A program made the translations under genes and the position numbers. A DNA stretch of 38,446 nt. It comes from an uncultured Clostridia bacterium. GTDB lineage: Bacteria > Bacillota > Clostridia > Christensenellales > Borkfalkiaceae. The notes below the pieces were generated by a model that saw only the letters and a list, made by a program, of their open reading frames with translations, did not search any database and was not told where the DNA came from. Where the stretch lies: assembly GCA_947087265.1 (NCBI GenBank), contig CAMUBY010000011.1, positions 1 through 38,446 on the forward strand. Reading direction: 5' to 3'. Of the stretch, positions 31,171 to 38,446 are shown one piece after another (positions within the stretch are counted from its first letter, which is position 1; each line of letters begins with the position of its first letter).

Positions 31171-31593
31171 ATGTGTCAATGTAATTCTTGCAATAACAAT
31201 TCGCGCGAAAGATGCGGCTGCAACAACGGCAGAAACGGTTGCGGCTGCGGCTGTAATAACGGAAGAAGCGGCTGCGGTTGCGGCTGCAACAATGGCAGAA
31301 ACGGTTGCGGCTGTTTTTCCTGTTTGTGCGATTCGATTTCCGACGCGCTCGGCAACTTGTTTGCAGACGGCTGCGGTTGTAATCGCGGTTGCGGCTGTGG
31401 TTGCTGTTGTAACAACTGCCGCAGAAACAACGGCTGCTGTCACAACGGAAGCAGTTTAAACTTATCTTCTGCAACGCAGTGCGGAAACGACGGCGACTGG
31501 TATTACGAAAGACAGTATGCGCTTTTTAACACGCAGAACGGCTGTCATTCCTGCGGCTGTCACCGGGAACATACTACCTGCGGCTGTAACTGA
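31171..31593 (+). CDS. Cys/Gly/Asn-rich repeat protein, possible spore coat protein
   Basis: 140 residues, 31 of them Cys (22%). After MCQCNSC come three 11-residue repeats built on CNNGRxGCGCG (residues 17-48), a short amphipathic non-Cys helix (DSISDALGNLFADG, 54-67), a second Cys cluster (68-90), then a Tyr/Gln-rich stretch GDWYYERQYALF and a final Cys/His cluster. No signal peptide or membrane helix. Such composition is typical of cross-linked spore-coat proteins or metal-sequestering proteins. The sigma-K-like promoter and the sporulation genes in the window favour the coat, by inference. AGAGG lies at normal distance. Other frames here are open only because of the repeats. Confidence 0.75.
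   Translation: MCQCNSCNNNSRERCGCNNGRNGCGCGCNNGRSGCGCGCNNGRNGCGCFSCLCDSISDALGNLFADGCGCNRGCGCGCCCNNCRRNNGCCHNGSSLNLSSATQCGNDGDWYYERQYALFNTQNGCHSCGCHREHTTCGCN
31219..31314 (+). repeat. 33-bp tandem repeat coding the CNNGRxGCGCG units
   Basis: Three in-phase units of 33 bp at 31219, 31252 and 31285 (the last one base-triplet short), keeping the reading frame. Copy-number change by slippage would lengthen or shorten the protein by 11 residues. Confidence 0.75.
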
Positions 31594-31612
31594 GTTCATC
31601 TCCCCAAATAAC

Positions 31613-31640
31613 GAACGGCGCACTGTAAAGTGCGCCGTTC
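31613..31640 (+). terminator. Terminator after the Cys-rich gene
   Basis: A perfect 12-bp stem GAACGGCGCACT/AGTGCGCCGTTC with loop GTAA, followed by a T-rich tract broken by C and G. Also stands downstream of the convergent dipeptidase gene. Confidence 0.75.
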
Positions 31641-31658
31641 TCTTTCTTGTTGTCTTAT

Positions 31659-32933
31659 TTATTCCGTGAGCCGCCGAATTGCTTTTTCATAGATATCCAA
31701 CAGGAGCTGTACGCGTTCAATCGAAATATATTCGTCCGGTTGGTGAACGACGGGTTCGTCGCCCGGCATTTCAGGGCCGAACGCCACACCGCATTCGAGT
31801 GCGCGCGCATAAGTTCCGCCGCCGATGGAAACGGGCGCCGCACTTTCTCCCGTGCACTCTTCGTATACGGAAAGCAGGGTGGAGACGAGTTCGCTGTTTT
31901 TATTCACGCGGATAGGATTCTGACTGCTTACCGTTTCGTATTTTACACCGAAGGAATCAATCATATCGTAAACGCGCCTTTCTTCAAAGGAAGCGGGGTA
32001 GCGGATGTCGCACACGACTTGAATCTCACCCTTGCGGTACTTGACGGTATCGGGAGAAAGGGAGAGGCAATCTATGCTGTCATGTACTTCTTGCAAGCCG
32101 AACTTGTCTTCAAACAGACATTCGACGAGATAGCGGATTTGTTCGTTCTTTTTCTCGAAGTAGCGCAATATCGGCAGAATAGCGTTCTTACCGTGTTCGG
32201 GTGTGGAGGCGTGCGCGCTTTTGCCGTAGGAAACGAGTTTCTTGTTTTTTACCTCTAAGCCGCATTCTTTCGCACGGGAAAGCGTAAGCGTTACGGGTTT
32301 TGCTTCGCAATAATCGCAGACCATATTAACGCTGTTTCCCCCTTCCAAAAAGGTAAACGGCGCGTGTTCGACGGGAAAATGGAAACGTATCTGTAGAATA
32401 CCTTTTTCGGAAAAGATGACGGGAAACTCCGCATCTGGTGAAAATCCGGTTTTCGGAAGAGCGGCAACTTTTTTGTAATGTTCGATGCAGCCCCAGCCGC
32501 ATTCTTCGTTACAGCCGACAATGAGTTTTATTTTTTTGCGGGGCACAAAGCCTTTGTCTTTTAAGGCTTTCAGGCAATACAGGCAACAGATGGCAGGGCC
32601 TTTGTCGTCCATAGTGCCGCGTCCCCAGATTTTGCCGTCCTCTATTATGCCGCCGAACGGGTCTTTCGTCCAGCCGCCGCCCGCGGGTACGACGTCCAAA
32701 TGCGCGAGAATCGCAAAGTCTTCTTCTCCGTCGCCGAAAACGACTTCGCCGACATAGCCGTCATAATTTTTTGTTTCAAATCCCATGCGTTCTGCAAGAG
32801 AGAGGAAGTGCGTCAAACAATCCAACGCGCCCTGACCGAACGGGGCGTTTGCGGTTTTTGTACCGAGCGAAGAATCGATGCGCACGCTCTCGCAAATACT
32901 TTCAACTGCTGCGTCTAAATAACTGTTCATCAT
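31659..32933 (-). CDS. pepV: M20 family dipeptidase (PepV type)
   Basis: 424 residues. The di-zinc site is complete: AHLDVVP (His78, Asp80), MDDKGP (Asp109/Asp110), NEECG (Glu143 general base, Glu144), the later Asp in SPDAEFPVIFSEKG, and the C-terminal His in VVHQPDEY. The lid domain lies between. PepV cleaves dipeptides, often with an N-terminal beta-Ala or D-Ala, in the cytoplasm. The frame is open far upstream, but GGAG precedes ATG 32933 and ATG 32930, and a promoter stands just before them. Monocistronic and divergent from radC. Confidence 0.9.
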   Translation of the reverse strand: MMNSYLDAAVESICESVRIDSSLGTKTANAPFGQGALDCLTHFLSLAERMGFETKNYDGYVGEVVFGDGEEDFAILAHLDVVPAGGGWTKDPFGGIIEDGKIWGRGTMDDKGPAICCLYCLKALKDKGFVPRKKIKLIVGCNEECGWGCIEHYKKVAALPKTGFSPDAEFPVIFSEKGILQIRFHFPVEHAPFTFLEGGNSVNMVCDYCEAKPVTLTLSRAKECGLEVKNKKLVSYGKSAHASTPEHGKNAILPILRYFEKKNEQIRYLVECLFEDKFGLQEVHDSIDCLSLSPDTVKYRKGEIQVVCDIRYPASFEERRVYDMIDSFGVKYETVSSQNPIRVNKNSELVSTLLSVYEECTGESAAPVSIGGGTYARALECGVAFGPEMPGDEPVVHQPDEYISIERVQLLLDIYEKAIRRLTE

Positions 32934-32952
32934 AGTTTCTCCGAATAGGGAA

Positions 32953-32981
32953 ATTGTAGCATACACGGGTAAAGATGTCAA
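32953..32981 (-). promoter_or_regulatory. Promoter of the dipeptidase gene
   Basis: Minus strand TTGACA (32981-32976), 17 bp, TACAAT (32958-32953). Confidence 0.8.
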
Positions 32982-33035
32982 CAAAAGGTTTTGTGATAGC
33001 GTCATGAAAAAATTTGCAAAGGCTTGTTGAAACAA

Positions 33036-33064
33036 GTGCAAAAATTTGAAATCTGTGTTACAAT
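33036..33064 (+). promoter_or_regulatory. Possible promoter of the radC-kinase-regulator operon
   Basis: TACAAT (33059-33064) with a weak -35 GTGCAA (33036-33041) at 17 bp. Confidence 0.4.
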
Positions 33065-33082
33065 AGAAAAAAGGAGCGCAGA

Positions 33083-33790
33083 ATGCACGAAGGACACAGA
33101 AGAAGGATGATGAAACGGCTCGCAGGCGACGCAGACCTTTTGCAGGACCACGAGCTTTTTGAAATTTTGCTTTTTTCCGCCGTTCCGCGCAGAAATACCA
33201 ATCCGATTGCACATAACCTGCTTTCGGCGTTCGGTTCGGTTGAAGGAGTGTTTCATGCCTCATACGAACAGTTGTTAACGGTGGACGGTGTGGGTCCCGA
33301 AACGGCGTCCTTTTTGAAATGCGTTGCAATTGTATACGAGCGTATGCGGTTCAGTAACAGTAAATTTCCCAAGTCATTCAATTACAGTGATTTTGCTCCT
33401 TTTTTAACCGAGCGTTACCGAAACGAACTGCGGGAAATATTAGAAATTTTCGTGGTTGATTCTTCCGAACACATTATTTCGAGCACACATTTCACTTCGG
33501 GGCAATTTGATAACGTGGCGGTGAACATCAATGATTTTACGCATTTTATTACAACGCACCGTCCGCACGGAATTATCGTGGCGCACAATCATCCGTCTTC
33601 GTCTTGTACAAATTCAGCCGACGATGACGAATTTACTGCGAAAACCGCGATTATCTGTTCCGTACATAACGTGAAATTTTTTGACCACATGATTGTCGGC
33701 AACGACGGTGTATACAGTTATTTCCTCAGCAAACATCTGGAAAGCATAAAAAATAAATGTAACGTAAATGAAATTTTGAAAGAGAAGTAA
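33083..33790 (+). CDS. radC: RadC-family JAB/MPN domain protein
   Basis: 235 residues. The N-terminal helix-hairpin-helix part has LLTVDGVGPETASFLK (about 64-79). The C-terminal JAMM domain has the full zinc motif H-x-H-P-S-x5-S-x2-D: His168, His170, Ser178, Asp181 within AHNHPSSSCTNSADDD. RadC proteins were once linked to repair, but their real role and substrate are unknown. AAGGAG precedes the ATG. The two-component kinase gene starts five bases after its stop, so they are probably co-transcribed. Confidence 0.9.
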   Translation: MHEGHRRRMMKRLAGDADLLQDHELFEILLFSAVPRRNTNPIAHNLLSAFGSVEGVFHASYEQLLTVDGVGPETASFLKCVAIVYERMRFSNSKFPKSFNYSDFAPFLTERYRNELREILEIFVVDSSEHIISSTHFTSGQFDNVAVNINDFTHFITTHRPHGIIVAHNHPSSSCTNSADDDEFTAKTAIICSVHNVKFFDHMIVGNDGVYSYFLSKHLESIKNKCNVNEILKEK

Positions 33791-33795
33791 TTACC

Positions 33796-35016
33796 TTGAA
33801 GCACGATAAAAAAGACATCAGAATCGAGAGCGCCTTATTCGTACGCAGTTGGAAAGTGATAATTTTTCTCCTGCTCGTTACGGCGGAAATTCTCATCGGG
33901 GTTATCAACCGCGATACGCCCTATTATAACGTCGTTGCCTGGCATGTGGAATTGCCCGTATTCATTGTTCTTACGGTGAGCAACGCCGTGAAAATGTGGG
34001 GGATGAAAAGTCAGAAGGCAAAAATTCCGTTTTATGTCATCGATACGCTTGCACTTATCGTTTTGACGCTGTTTACAAACGGCGAACTTGTTTCTACGCT
34101 GTATATCGTTATTCTTTCCGAGTTTTACCTCACCGAACGCAGAATGACTGCGAATATCGCAATGGGCGCTTCGAGCGTGGGGCTGTTTTTAATTGCGCGC
34201 GCCATTTCGGGCGCGCTCCGCGAAGGCGGCGTAGACGTTTTAGAACTCGTTTCCAGCGCGTTCAACGATTTAATTCTGATTGCGCTTCATTTCCTGATAG
34301 TAAACTTTACCTTGCAGATTTACCGCAAGAACCGTGAGATTACAAAGGCTTACGACGAACTGCACGCAAGTAACGAAAAACTGAGCACGGCATACCGCGA
34401 ATTGCAGGAAGTAACCGCGCTCGAAGAACGGCAGCGCATTGCGAAAGACATTCACGATACCGCAGGGCACTCGATTACCACCGTCATCATGCAGACCGAG
34501 GCGGCAAAACTCATTCTCGACACCCAGCCGCAGGAAGCCAAACGGCGCATTGCGGCGGCGAATATCCAGGCAAAGCACGCGCTCGAAGAATTGCGCGAAA
34601 GCGTACATTTGCTTTCGGGCTATACGCAACAGATGACGCTCAAAGAGGAACTGGAAAGCATTATTCACGATTCCACGGACGGCACGGATTTGTCGTTTCG
34701 GTTCGATATTGACGAGATTGCGGTATGCGATGCCAAACGTCGGTTTTTGTGTAATTCGCTCAAAGAGGGCATTTCCAACGGATTGCGCCACGGCGACGCA
34801 ACGGCGTTCTGGTTTGAACTGAAAGCGGAGGAGAAACGAATCAACTTTATGCTCTCGGATAACGGCAAGGGAAGCGAGCTTTCCGAAATGCGCGAGGGCT
34901 TCGGGCTTTCGGGAATGCACAGCCGCGCAGAATCGCTCGGCGGAGAAGTATGGTTCCACACGGAAAAAGACGAAGGGTTTGAAATTCACATTACGCTGCC
35001 GCAGGACGGCAATTAA
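33796..35016 (+). CDS. Membrane sensor histidine kinase (NarL/DesK-like, HisKA_3)
   Basis: 406 residues from a TTG start; AGAGAAG upstream is a weak ribosome site, so coupling to radC is likely. About five or six membrane helices in residues 18-172 have no obvious extracellular sensor domain. A coiled coil (175-208) leads to the HisKA_3 dimer domain EERQRIAKDIHDTAGH with phospho-acceptor His220. The ATPase domain has Asn328 (N box, KEGISNGLRHG) and DNGKG (355-359). The pair with the LuxR-type regulator downstream is standard. The intramembrane sensing form often detects cell-envelope stress, and the convergent ABC exporter could be its target; this is inference. Confidence 0.92.
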   Translation: MKHDKKDIRIESALFVRSWKVIIFLLLVTAEILIGVINRDTPYYNVVAWHVELPVFIVLTVSNAVKMWGMKSQKAKIPFYVIDTLALIVLTLFTNGELVSTLYIVILSEFYLTERRMTANIAMGASSVGLFLIARAISGALREGGVDVLELVSSAFNDLILIALHFLIVNFTLQIYRKNREITKAYDELHASNEKLSTAYRELQEVTALEERQRIAKDIHDTAGHSITTVIMQTEAAKLILDTQPQEAKRRIAAANIQAKHALEELRESVHLLSGYTQQMTLKEELESIIHDSTDGTDLSFRFDIDEIAVCDAKRRFLCNSLKEGISNGLRHGDATAFWFELKAEEKRINFMLSDNGKGSELSEMREGFGLSGMHSRAESLGGEVWFHTEKDEGFEIHITLPQDGN

Positions 35017-35025
35017 GGAGTTAGT

Positions 35026-35673
35026 ATGAAAATCAGAGTATTGCTTGCAGACGACCAATCCATTCTTGCCGACGGTATTAAGAGTGTGCTTTCGTCCTGT
35101 GAAGATATCGAAGTAGTAGGCATTGCACAGGACGGTTTTGAAACGCTTGAACTGGTCGAAAAAACGTTGCCCGACGTAGTGCTCATGGATATCCGTATGC
35201 CGAACATGAACGGAGTGATTGCGACGCAGGAAGTCAAACGCCGCCATCCCGAAGTGAAAGTCATCATTCTTACAACGTTCGACGACAGCGAATATATTCT
35301 CAATGCCATCAATAACGGCGCAAGCGGATATCTTTTGAAAGATACGTCGTCCGCCGCGCTCATTGACGCGATTAAGAACGCCTATGCGGGCGATACCATT
35401 CTGCCTGCCAAAATCGCAAAACGCATTGCCGACGCGGCGCGGCTGGTGAGCAACGACAGGGAAATTAAACTCAAGCGCACATTCGGTCTTTCCGACCGCG
35501 AAACGGAAATCGCACTCATGATTTACGAAGGATTTACCAATAAACAGGTGGCTTCCGCATTGAAATTGACGGACGGTACCGCGCGGAATTACATATCGTC
35601 AATCTATGTAAAGCTCGGTGCAGACAACCGAAGCGAAGCCGTTGAAAAAATGCGTAAAACCATTCAGGCATAA
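35026..35673 (+). CDS. NarL/LuxR-family response regulator
   Basis: 215 residues. The receiver is complete: Asp9-Asp10 (LLADDQ), phospho-acceptor Asp55 (VVLMDIRMP), Thr in ILTTFDD, and Lys105 (GYLLKD). This contrasts with the Spo0A homologue in the same window. The C-terminal LuxR-type HTH has LSDRETEIALMIYEGFTNKQVASALKLTDGTARNYISSIYVKLG. AAGGAG precedes the ATG, ten bases after the kinase stop. Targets are unknown. Confidence 0.95.
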   Translation: MKIRVLLADDQSILADGIKSVLSSCEDIEVVGIAQDGFETLELVEKTLPDVVLMDIRMPNMNGVIATQEVKRRHPEVKVIILTTFDDSEYILNAINNGASGYLLKDTSSAALIDAIKNAYAGDTILPAKIAKRIADAARLVSNDREIKLKRTFGLSDRETEIALMIYEGFTNKQVASALKLTDGTARNYISSIYVKLGADNRSEAVEKMRKTIQA

Positions 35674-35677
35674 AAAA

Positions 35678-35711
35678 CCCTCGGAGAGCAACGCTCTCCG
35701 AGGGTTTTTTT
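35678..35711. terminator. Strong bidirectional terminator
   Basis: A perfect 12-bp stem CCCTCGGAGAGC/GCTCTCCGAGGG with loop AAC, six A on the left and seven T on the right. It serves both the regulator operon and the convergent ABC operon. Confidence 0.93.
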
Positions 35712-35719
35712 ATATTCGC

Positions 35720-37588
35720 TTATTCCGTTGCTTTCAGAGATTCGTTCATATCCACTTTTACGATTTTTCTCCGCAAAAGGAGCGTGACGAACGCCGTAAA
35801 GAGGAGTACGACGGCAGGCACAATTAGCCAGACGAACCAGGACATTCCCGCAATCGAGCCGACCGACATGACGTCGAACACGATTTTCAGAATGCCGAGC
35901 GAGAGCGGAAGCCCCAACAGCACGCCGATGATAGTATCGATATACACTTCTCGGTAAATATAGCCGGATACTTCTTTGTCGAAATAACCGAGCACCATAA
36001 GCGTTGCGAGTTCGCGGTTGCGTTCGCTGATATTGATGTTCGTGAGCGTATACACGACGGTTGCCGTCAATAGTCCTGCGAAGAATACCACAACGAGTGA
36101 GATTGCCGTCAGAGAGGGGGAATTCATTCCCTGGAACAGGCATAAATCGAGCAGCGCCAGTCCTGCCGTTACAAGCGTTGTAGAAAACGCCACGGCAATG
36201 ACCGTCATCAGAAATCGGCTCTTAAAACGCAGTACGTTGCGCGTTGTCGATTTGTATTTGAAGGGGAGCAGATTCCAAAGGAAAGGAATGCGTTCGATGA
36301 GCACTTTTTTTCCGCTTTTTGGCGCTTTGGGGCGTAACAGTTCGGCGGGTTTTTCGTTTGTCAACCGAATATCCGAAAGCGCGGTTGCAACAAGCGTGAC
36401 CGCTACGATAATCGAAAAGACAATAATGAAGAAGAGCGGTGTGACGTGCGAACTCATGGGCGGCATGGCAAAAGAATAGTGGAATACAATGTACAAGAGC
36501 CGTGCAATTCCCAAGCCGACAAAGTATCCGCCTACGCCGCCGAGTCCTAACCCGATTGCCGCAAACAGCAGATATTTGAGAATTATTTTTGAAGCGGGGT
36601 AGCCGAGCGTTCGCAGGCAGGCGATTTGCGCGCGTTCTTCATCCAAAAGGCGCGTCATGGTAGAAAGGGCGACGAGCGCCGTTACAAGCAGGAACGCCAC
36701 CATCAGCACCCAGCAAATGCCGTATACTTTTTCGCCGTAGCCGGCAAGGGCGCTGAAACTGTAATTGTCTTTGAGTGTAAGAATGCGAATATCCTTTCCG
36801 AGGATATTGCTGATTTCTATTTTTTCCGCTTCCAGAGAGGCGTTGTATTGCTTGCCGAACGGTTGAAATAAACTCCGCGCGGCAGGAACGGAAATATAAA
36901 TATCGCTTACGGGCAGTTCGACGGGCAGGACGGTGAGCAAATCAAAGGGCAGATATAGGATGTTATCGAGTCCGACGAGTTGATTGACCGCTTCGATATT
37001 GTCGGGAATTTGCACGTCGCCGTTCAGATAGCTCGGTTCTTTATCCATGGCAAACGTAAGCGGAGAACGCTCTGTAGAAGTCACAGTTACCGTAACGGAA
37101 ATGCCGTCTACGGGCAGGGAAAAAATCTCGGAAAAAGAGAGCGTAATTTCCGTGCCGAGGGGAATCCCTTTAATGAAATTATCCGATTCTTCTGCGGCTG
37201 CCGCAAATTGGACTTTGCCTTCCGAGGCAATTACGCGGCGTTTGTTCACCGTTTTACCGTTCAGAAAATACAGCCGCACGAGTTGTTCTTCTCCGTTTAC
37301 GGAAATGTTCGTATCGAGCGAAATTCCCGTGTTGACGTTCTCTTCTCCGTACCGTGCCGCTATTTCGGTTAAGCCGTCGGTAAAACCGTTGCCTGTACTT
37401 TTTACAATAAAATCGCTTACGTTTTCACGGGCATAATAGTCGGTAAGGGAGTAATCGATTTTATCGACCGCCATGCCGATGCCCGAAACAAACCCCACGC
37501 TGACGAGCACGATGAAAAAAATAGAGAGCAGGCGCGTAACATGCTTTTTGAACATTCTGCCAAGCGTTTTGAGATATGTTTTCACCAC
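35720..37588 (-). CDS. FtsX/MacB-type ABC transporter permease
   Basis: 622 residues, starting at GTG with GAGGAG upstream and overlapping the ATPase stop by seven bases. One N-terminal membrane helix (about 18-40), a large outside domain (about 45-285) rich in beta strands, then three helices of the first FtsX unit (about 290-410), a cytoplasmic link (KPAELLRPKAPKSGKK), and a second FtsX unit near 460-615 ending in RRKIVKVDMNESLK. Two FtsX units with one big outer domain are typical of single-permease exporters of antimicrobial peptides or lipoproteins rather than the FtsEX division system. The substrate cannot be read from sequence. Confidence 0.87.
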   Translation of the reverse strand: MVKTYLKTLGRMFKKHVTRLLSIFFIVLVSVGFVSGIGMAVDKIDYSLTDYYARENVSDFIVKSTGNGFTDGLTEIAARYGEENVNTGISLDTNISVNGEEQLVRLYFLNGKTVNKRRVIASEGKVQFAAAAEESDNFIKGIPLGTEITLSFSEIFSLPVDGISVTVTVTSTERSPLTFAMDKEPSYLNGDVQIPDNIEAVNQLVGLDNILYLPFDLLTVLPVELPVSDIYISVPAARSLFQPFGKQYNASLEAEKIEISNILGKDIRILTLKDNYSFSALAGYGEKVYGICWVLMVAFLLVTALVALSTMTRLLDEERAQIACLRTLGYPASKIILKYLLFAAIGLGLGGVGGYFVGLGIARLLYIVFHYSFAMPPMSSHVTPLFFIIVFSIIVAVTLVATALSDIRLTNEKPAELLRPKAPKSGKKVLIERIPFLWNLLPFKYKSTTRNVLRFKSRFLMTVIAVAFSTTLVTAGLALLDLCLFQGMNSPSLTAISLVVVFFAGLLTATVVYTLTNINISERNRELATLMVLGYFDKEVSGYIYREVYIDTIIGVLLGLPLSLGILKIVFDVMSVGSIAGMSWFVWLIVPAVVLLFTAFVTLLLRRKIVKVDMNESLKATE

Positions 37589-38283
37589 TCAATCTCCTCA
37601 ATGGGTTTGGGCTTTTCGTTCTCCACGATGCGCTCGATTTTGCCGCTTTTGATGTGCAGCACTTTATCCGCCATGGCGGCAAGCGCGGCGTTGTGTGTGA
37701 CGATAATTACAGGCTTCTTCTGTTGCCGTGAAATATCGTGTAACAGTTTTAAGATGAGTTTTCCCGTCACATAATCGAGCGCGCCCGTCGGTTCGTCGCA
37801 CAAGAGGAGTTTCGGGTTCTTTGCAACGGCGCGTGCAATGGAAACGCGCTGTTGTTCTCCGCCCGAGAGTTGGGAGGGGAAGTTGTTGAGGCGTTCGCCG
37901 AGCCCAACTTCTTCGAGTACTGTTTTGGGGTCTAACGCGTCTTTGCAGATTTCAACCGCGAGCTCCACGTTTTCGAGCGCTGTTAAATTGGGCATGAGGT
38001 TATAAAACTGAAAGACGAATCCCACGTCGCGCCGTCTGTATTCGGTCAGCCCGCGTCGGTTAAGGGAAGTAATATTTTTCCCGTCGAGGATAATTTCACC
38101 TTCGGTTGCGCTGTCCATGCCCCCGAGCAGATTGAGCAGGGTGGTTTTTCCTGCGCCCGAAGAGCCGAGCACAACGGCAAACTCTCCGTCGTTGAGTTCA
38201 AACGTTACGCCGCTTAAAGCGTTTACGGTAATTTCGCCCGATTGGTATTGTTTGCTTACGTTTGATAAACTCAAATAACTCAT
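37582..38283 (-). CDS. ABC transporter ATP-binding protein (MacB/LolD type)
   Basis: 233 residues: Walker [12 protein letters not shown]-loop in [21 protein letters not shown], signature [14 protein letters not shown], Walker [13 protein letters not shown], and the H-loop in [10 protein letters not shown]. The [20 protein letters not shown] stretch is typical of the MacB/LolD/SalX group. It powers the FtsX-type permease encoded next. Two adjacent ATGs (38286, 38283) follow GGCGG; the second has better spacing. The promoter lies at 38312-38340. Confidence 0.93.
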   Translation of the reverse strand: MSYLSLSNVSKQYQSGEITVNALSGVTFELNDGEFAVVLGSSGAGKTTLLNLLGGMDSATEGEIILDGKNITSLNRRGLTEYRRRDVGFVFQFYNLMPNLTALENVELAVEICKDALDPKTVLEEVGLGERLNNFPSQLSGGEQQRVSIARAVAKNPKLLLCDEPTGALDYVTGKLILKLLHDISRQQKKPVIIVTHNAALAAMADKVLHIKSGKIERIVENEKPKPIEEIEW

Positions 38284-38311
38284 CATTTCACCGCCGTATT
38301 TGTTTAATAAT

Positions 38312-38340
38312 ATTGTAACAGATTTTGCGGTTACTTTCAA
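38312..38340 (-). promoter_or_regulatory. Promoter of the ABC exporter operon
   Basis: Minus strand TTGAAA (38340-38335), 17 bp, TACAAT (38317-38312). Confidence 0.72.
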
Positions 38341-38406
38341 GAGGGCTTGAAAATTATTTATGAAAATAAAAAAATAAAATAAATTTTTGTCAATGTTGCT
38401 CTACAA

Positions 38407-38440
38407 TGGACTTGTCAGATTAAGACAAGCCCATTTTTTT
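38407..38440 (+). terminator. Orphan hairpin with T-run at the window edge
   Basis: CTTGTC (38411-38416) pairs with GACAAG (38424-38429), extended by outer GG/CC pairs, then seven T. No plus-strand gene precedes it, so it may be an attenuator in the leader of a gene beyond the window, or the end of a short RNA. The segment 38341-38406 is AT-rich and shows no gene. Confidence 0.5.
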
Positions 38441-38446
38441 ATCGCT

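Noticed and set aside
31147..31474. Several overlapping open frames on both strands over the Cys-rich gene
   Set aside because: They arise from the low-complexity repeat; their products are Ala/Thr or Gln/Pro runs without ribosome sites. Only the Cys frame has a good start.
35720..38283. FtsEX cell-division pair
   Set aside because: The permease has two FtsX units and a large outer domain over 622 residues; FtsX is about 300 residues with one unit.
1..38446. CRISPR array, insertion sequence or prophage
   Set aside because: No regularly spaced direct repeats of 25-40 bp, no transposase or integrase frame, and no phage structural genes were seen.

Overview
The window reads as a chromosomal segment of an anaerobic, endospore-lineage Bacillota (class Clostridia in the broad sense), probably from a poorly cultured lineage. 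The evidence is the sporulation set spoIIGA-sigE and a Spo0A homologue, a FeoAB ferrous-iron importer with a FeoB-associated Cys-rich peptide, RNase Y, PadR/HAAS and DUF368 proteins, a probable Re-type citrate synthase, Shine-Dalgarno starts (GGAGG) and near-consensus sigma-A promoters with 17-bp spacers. Coding is dense and operonic, with ATGA overlaps and short gaps. No insertion sequence, prophage, CRISPR array, rRNA or replication origin was seen. No gene-free stretch exceeds about 220 bases.

Layout. (1) 1-1257: tRNA-Arg(CCT), a terminator and an AT-rich, frame-broken SAM methyltransferase remnant. (2) 1258-3803: a compact cis-prenyltransferase-like gene on the minus strand, then an autoregulated-looking padR/HAAS-DUF4097 pair. 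(3) 3834-7064: the feo operon (feoA, feoA, feoB, Cys-rich peptide), preceded by three copies of a GTTCGC-N4-GCGAAC palindrome. (4) 7081-8856: an AbrB-type regulator with an ABC ATPase and permease. (5) 8873-11386: probable Re-citrate synthase and a YitT-family membrane protein. (6) 11404-14020: spoIIGA-sigE (89-bp overlap) and a DUF368 protein. (7) 14023-16219: a tiny Cys-rich gene divergent from an XRE regulator, and an ABC-F ATPase. (8) 16285-17258: a spo0A-like gene whose receiver has lost the phosphoacceptor Asp, with exact 14-bp direct repeats 21 bp apart upstream. (9) 17323-28351: one probable long operon, ftsK/spoIIIE-rimO-pgsA-cinA-lipoprotein-recA-nadE. (10) 28362-30113: rny. (11) 30112-31640: an unknown membrane protein, and a 22%-Cys repeat protein with a sigma-K-like promoter. 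(12) 31659-38283: a PepV-type dipeptidase, a RadC-family gene, a histidine kinase/response regulator pair and a convergent ABC exporter pair.

How the genes work together. The ftsK-to-rny block keeps the Firmicutes pgsA-cinA-recA-rny order, with a lipoprotein gene and nadE inserted. The sporulation genes cover entry (Spo0A-like), first mother-cell sigma activation (SpoIIGA/SigE), DNA translocation (FtsK/SpoIIIE) and possibly coat assembly (Cys-rich protein). The points most worth pursuing are the Spo0A pseudo-receiver and its upstream repeats, a NadE whose glutaminase site has lost Lys and Cys, the feo palindromes, and the XRE/Cys-peptide pair with an operator filling the promoter spacer.
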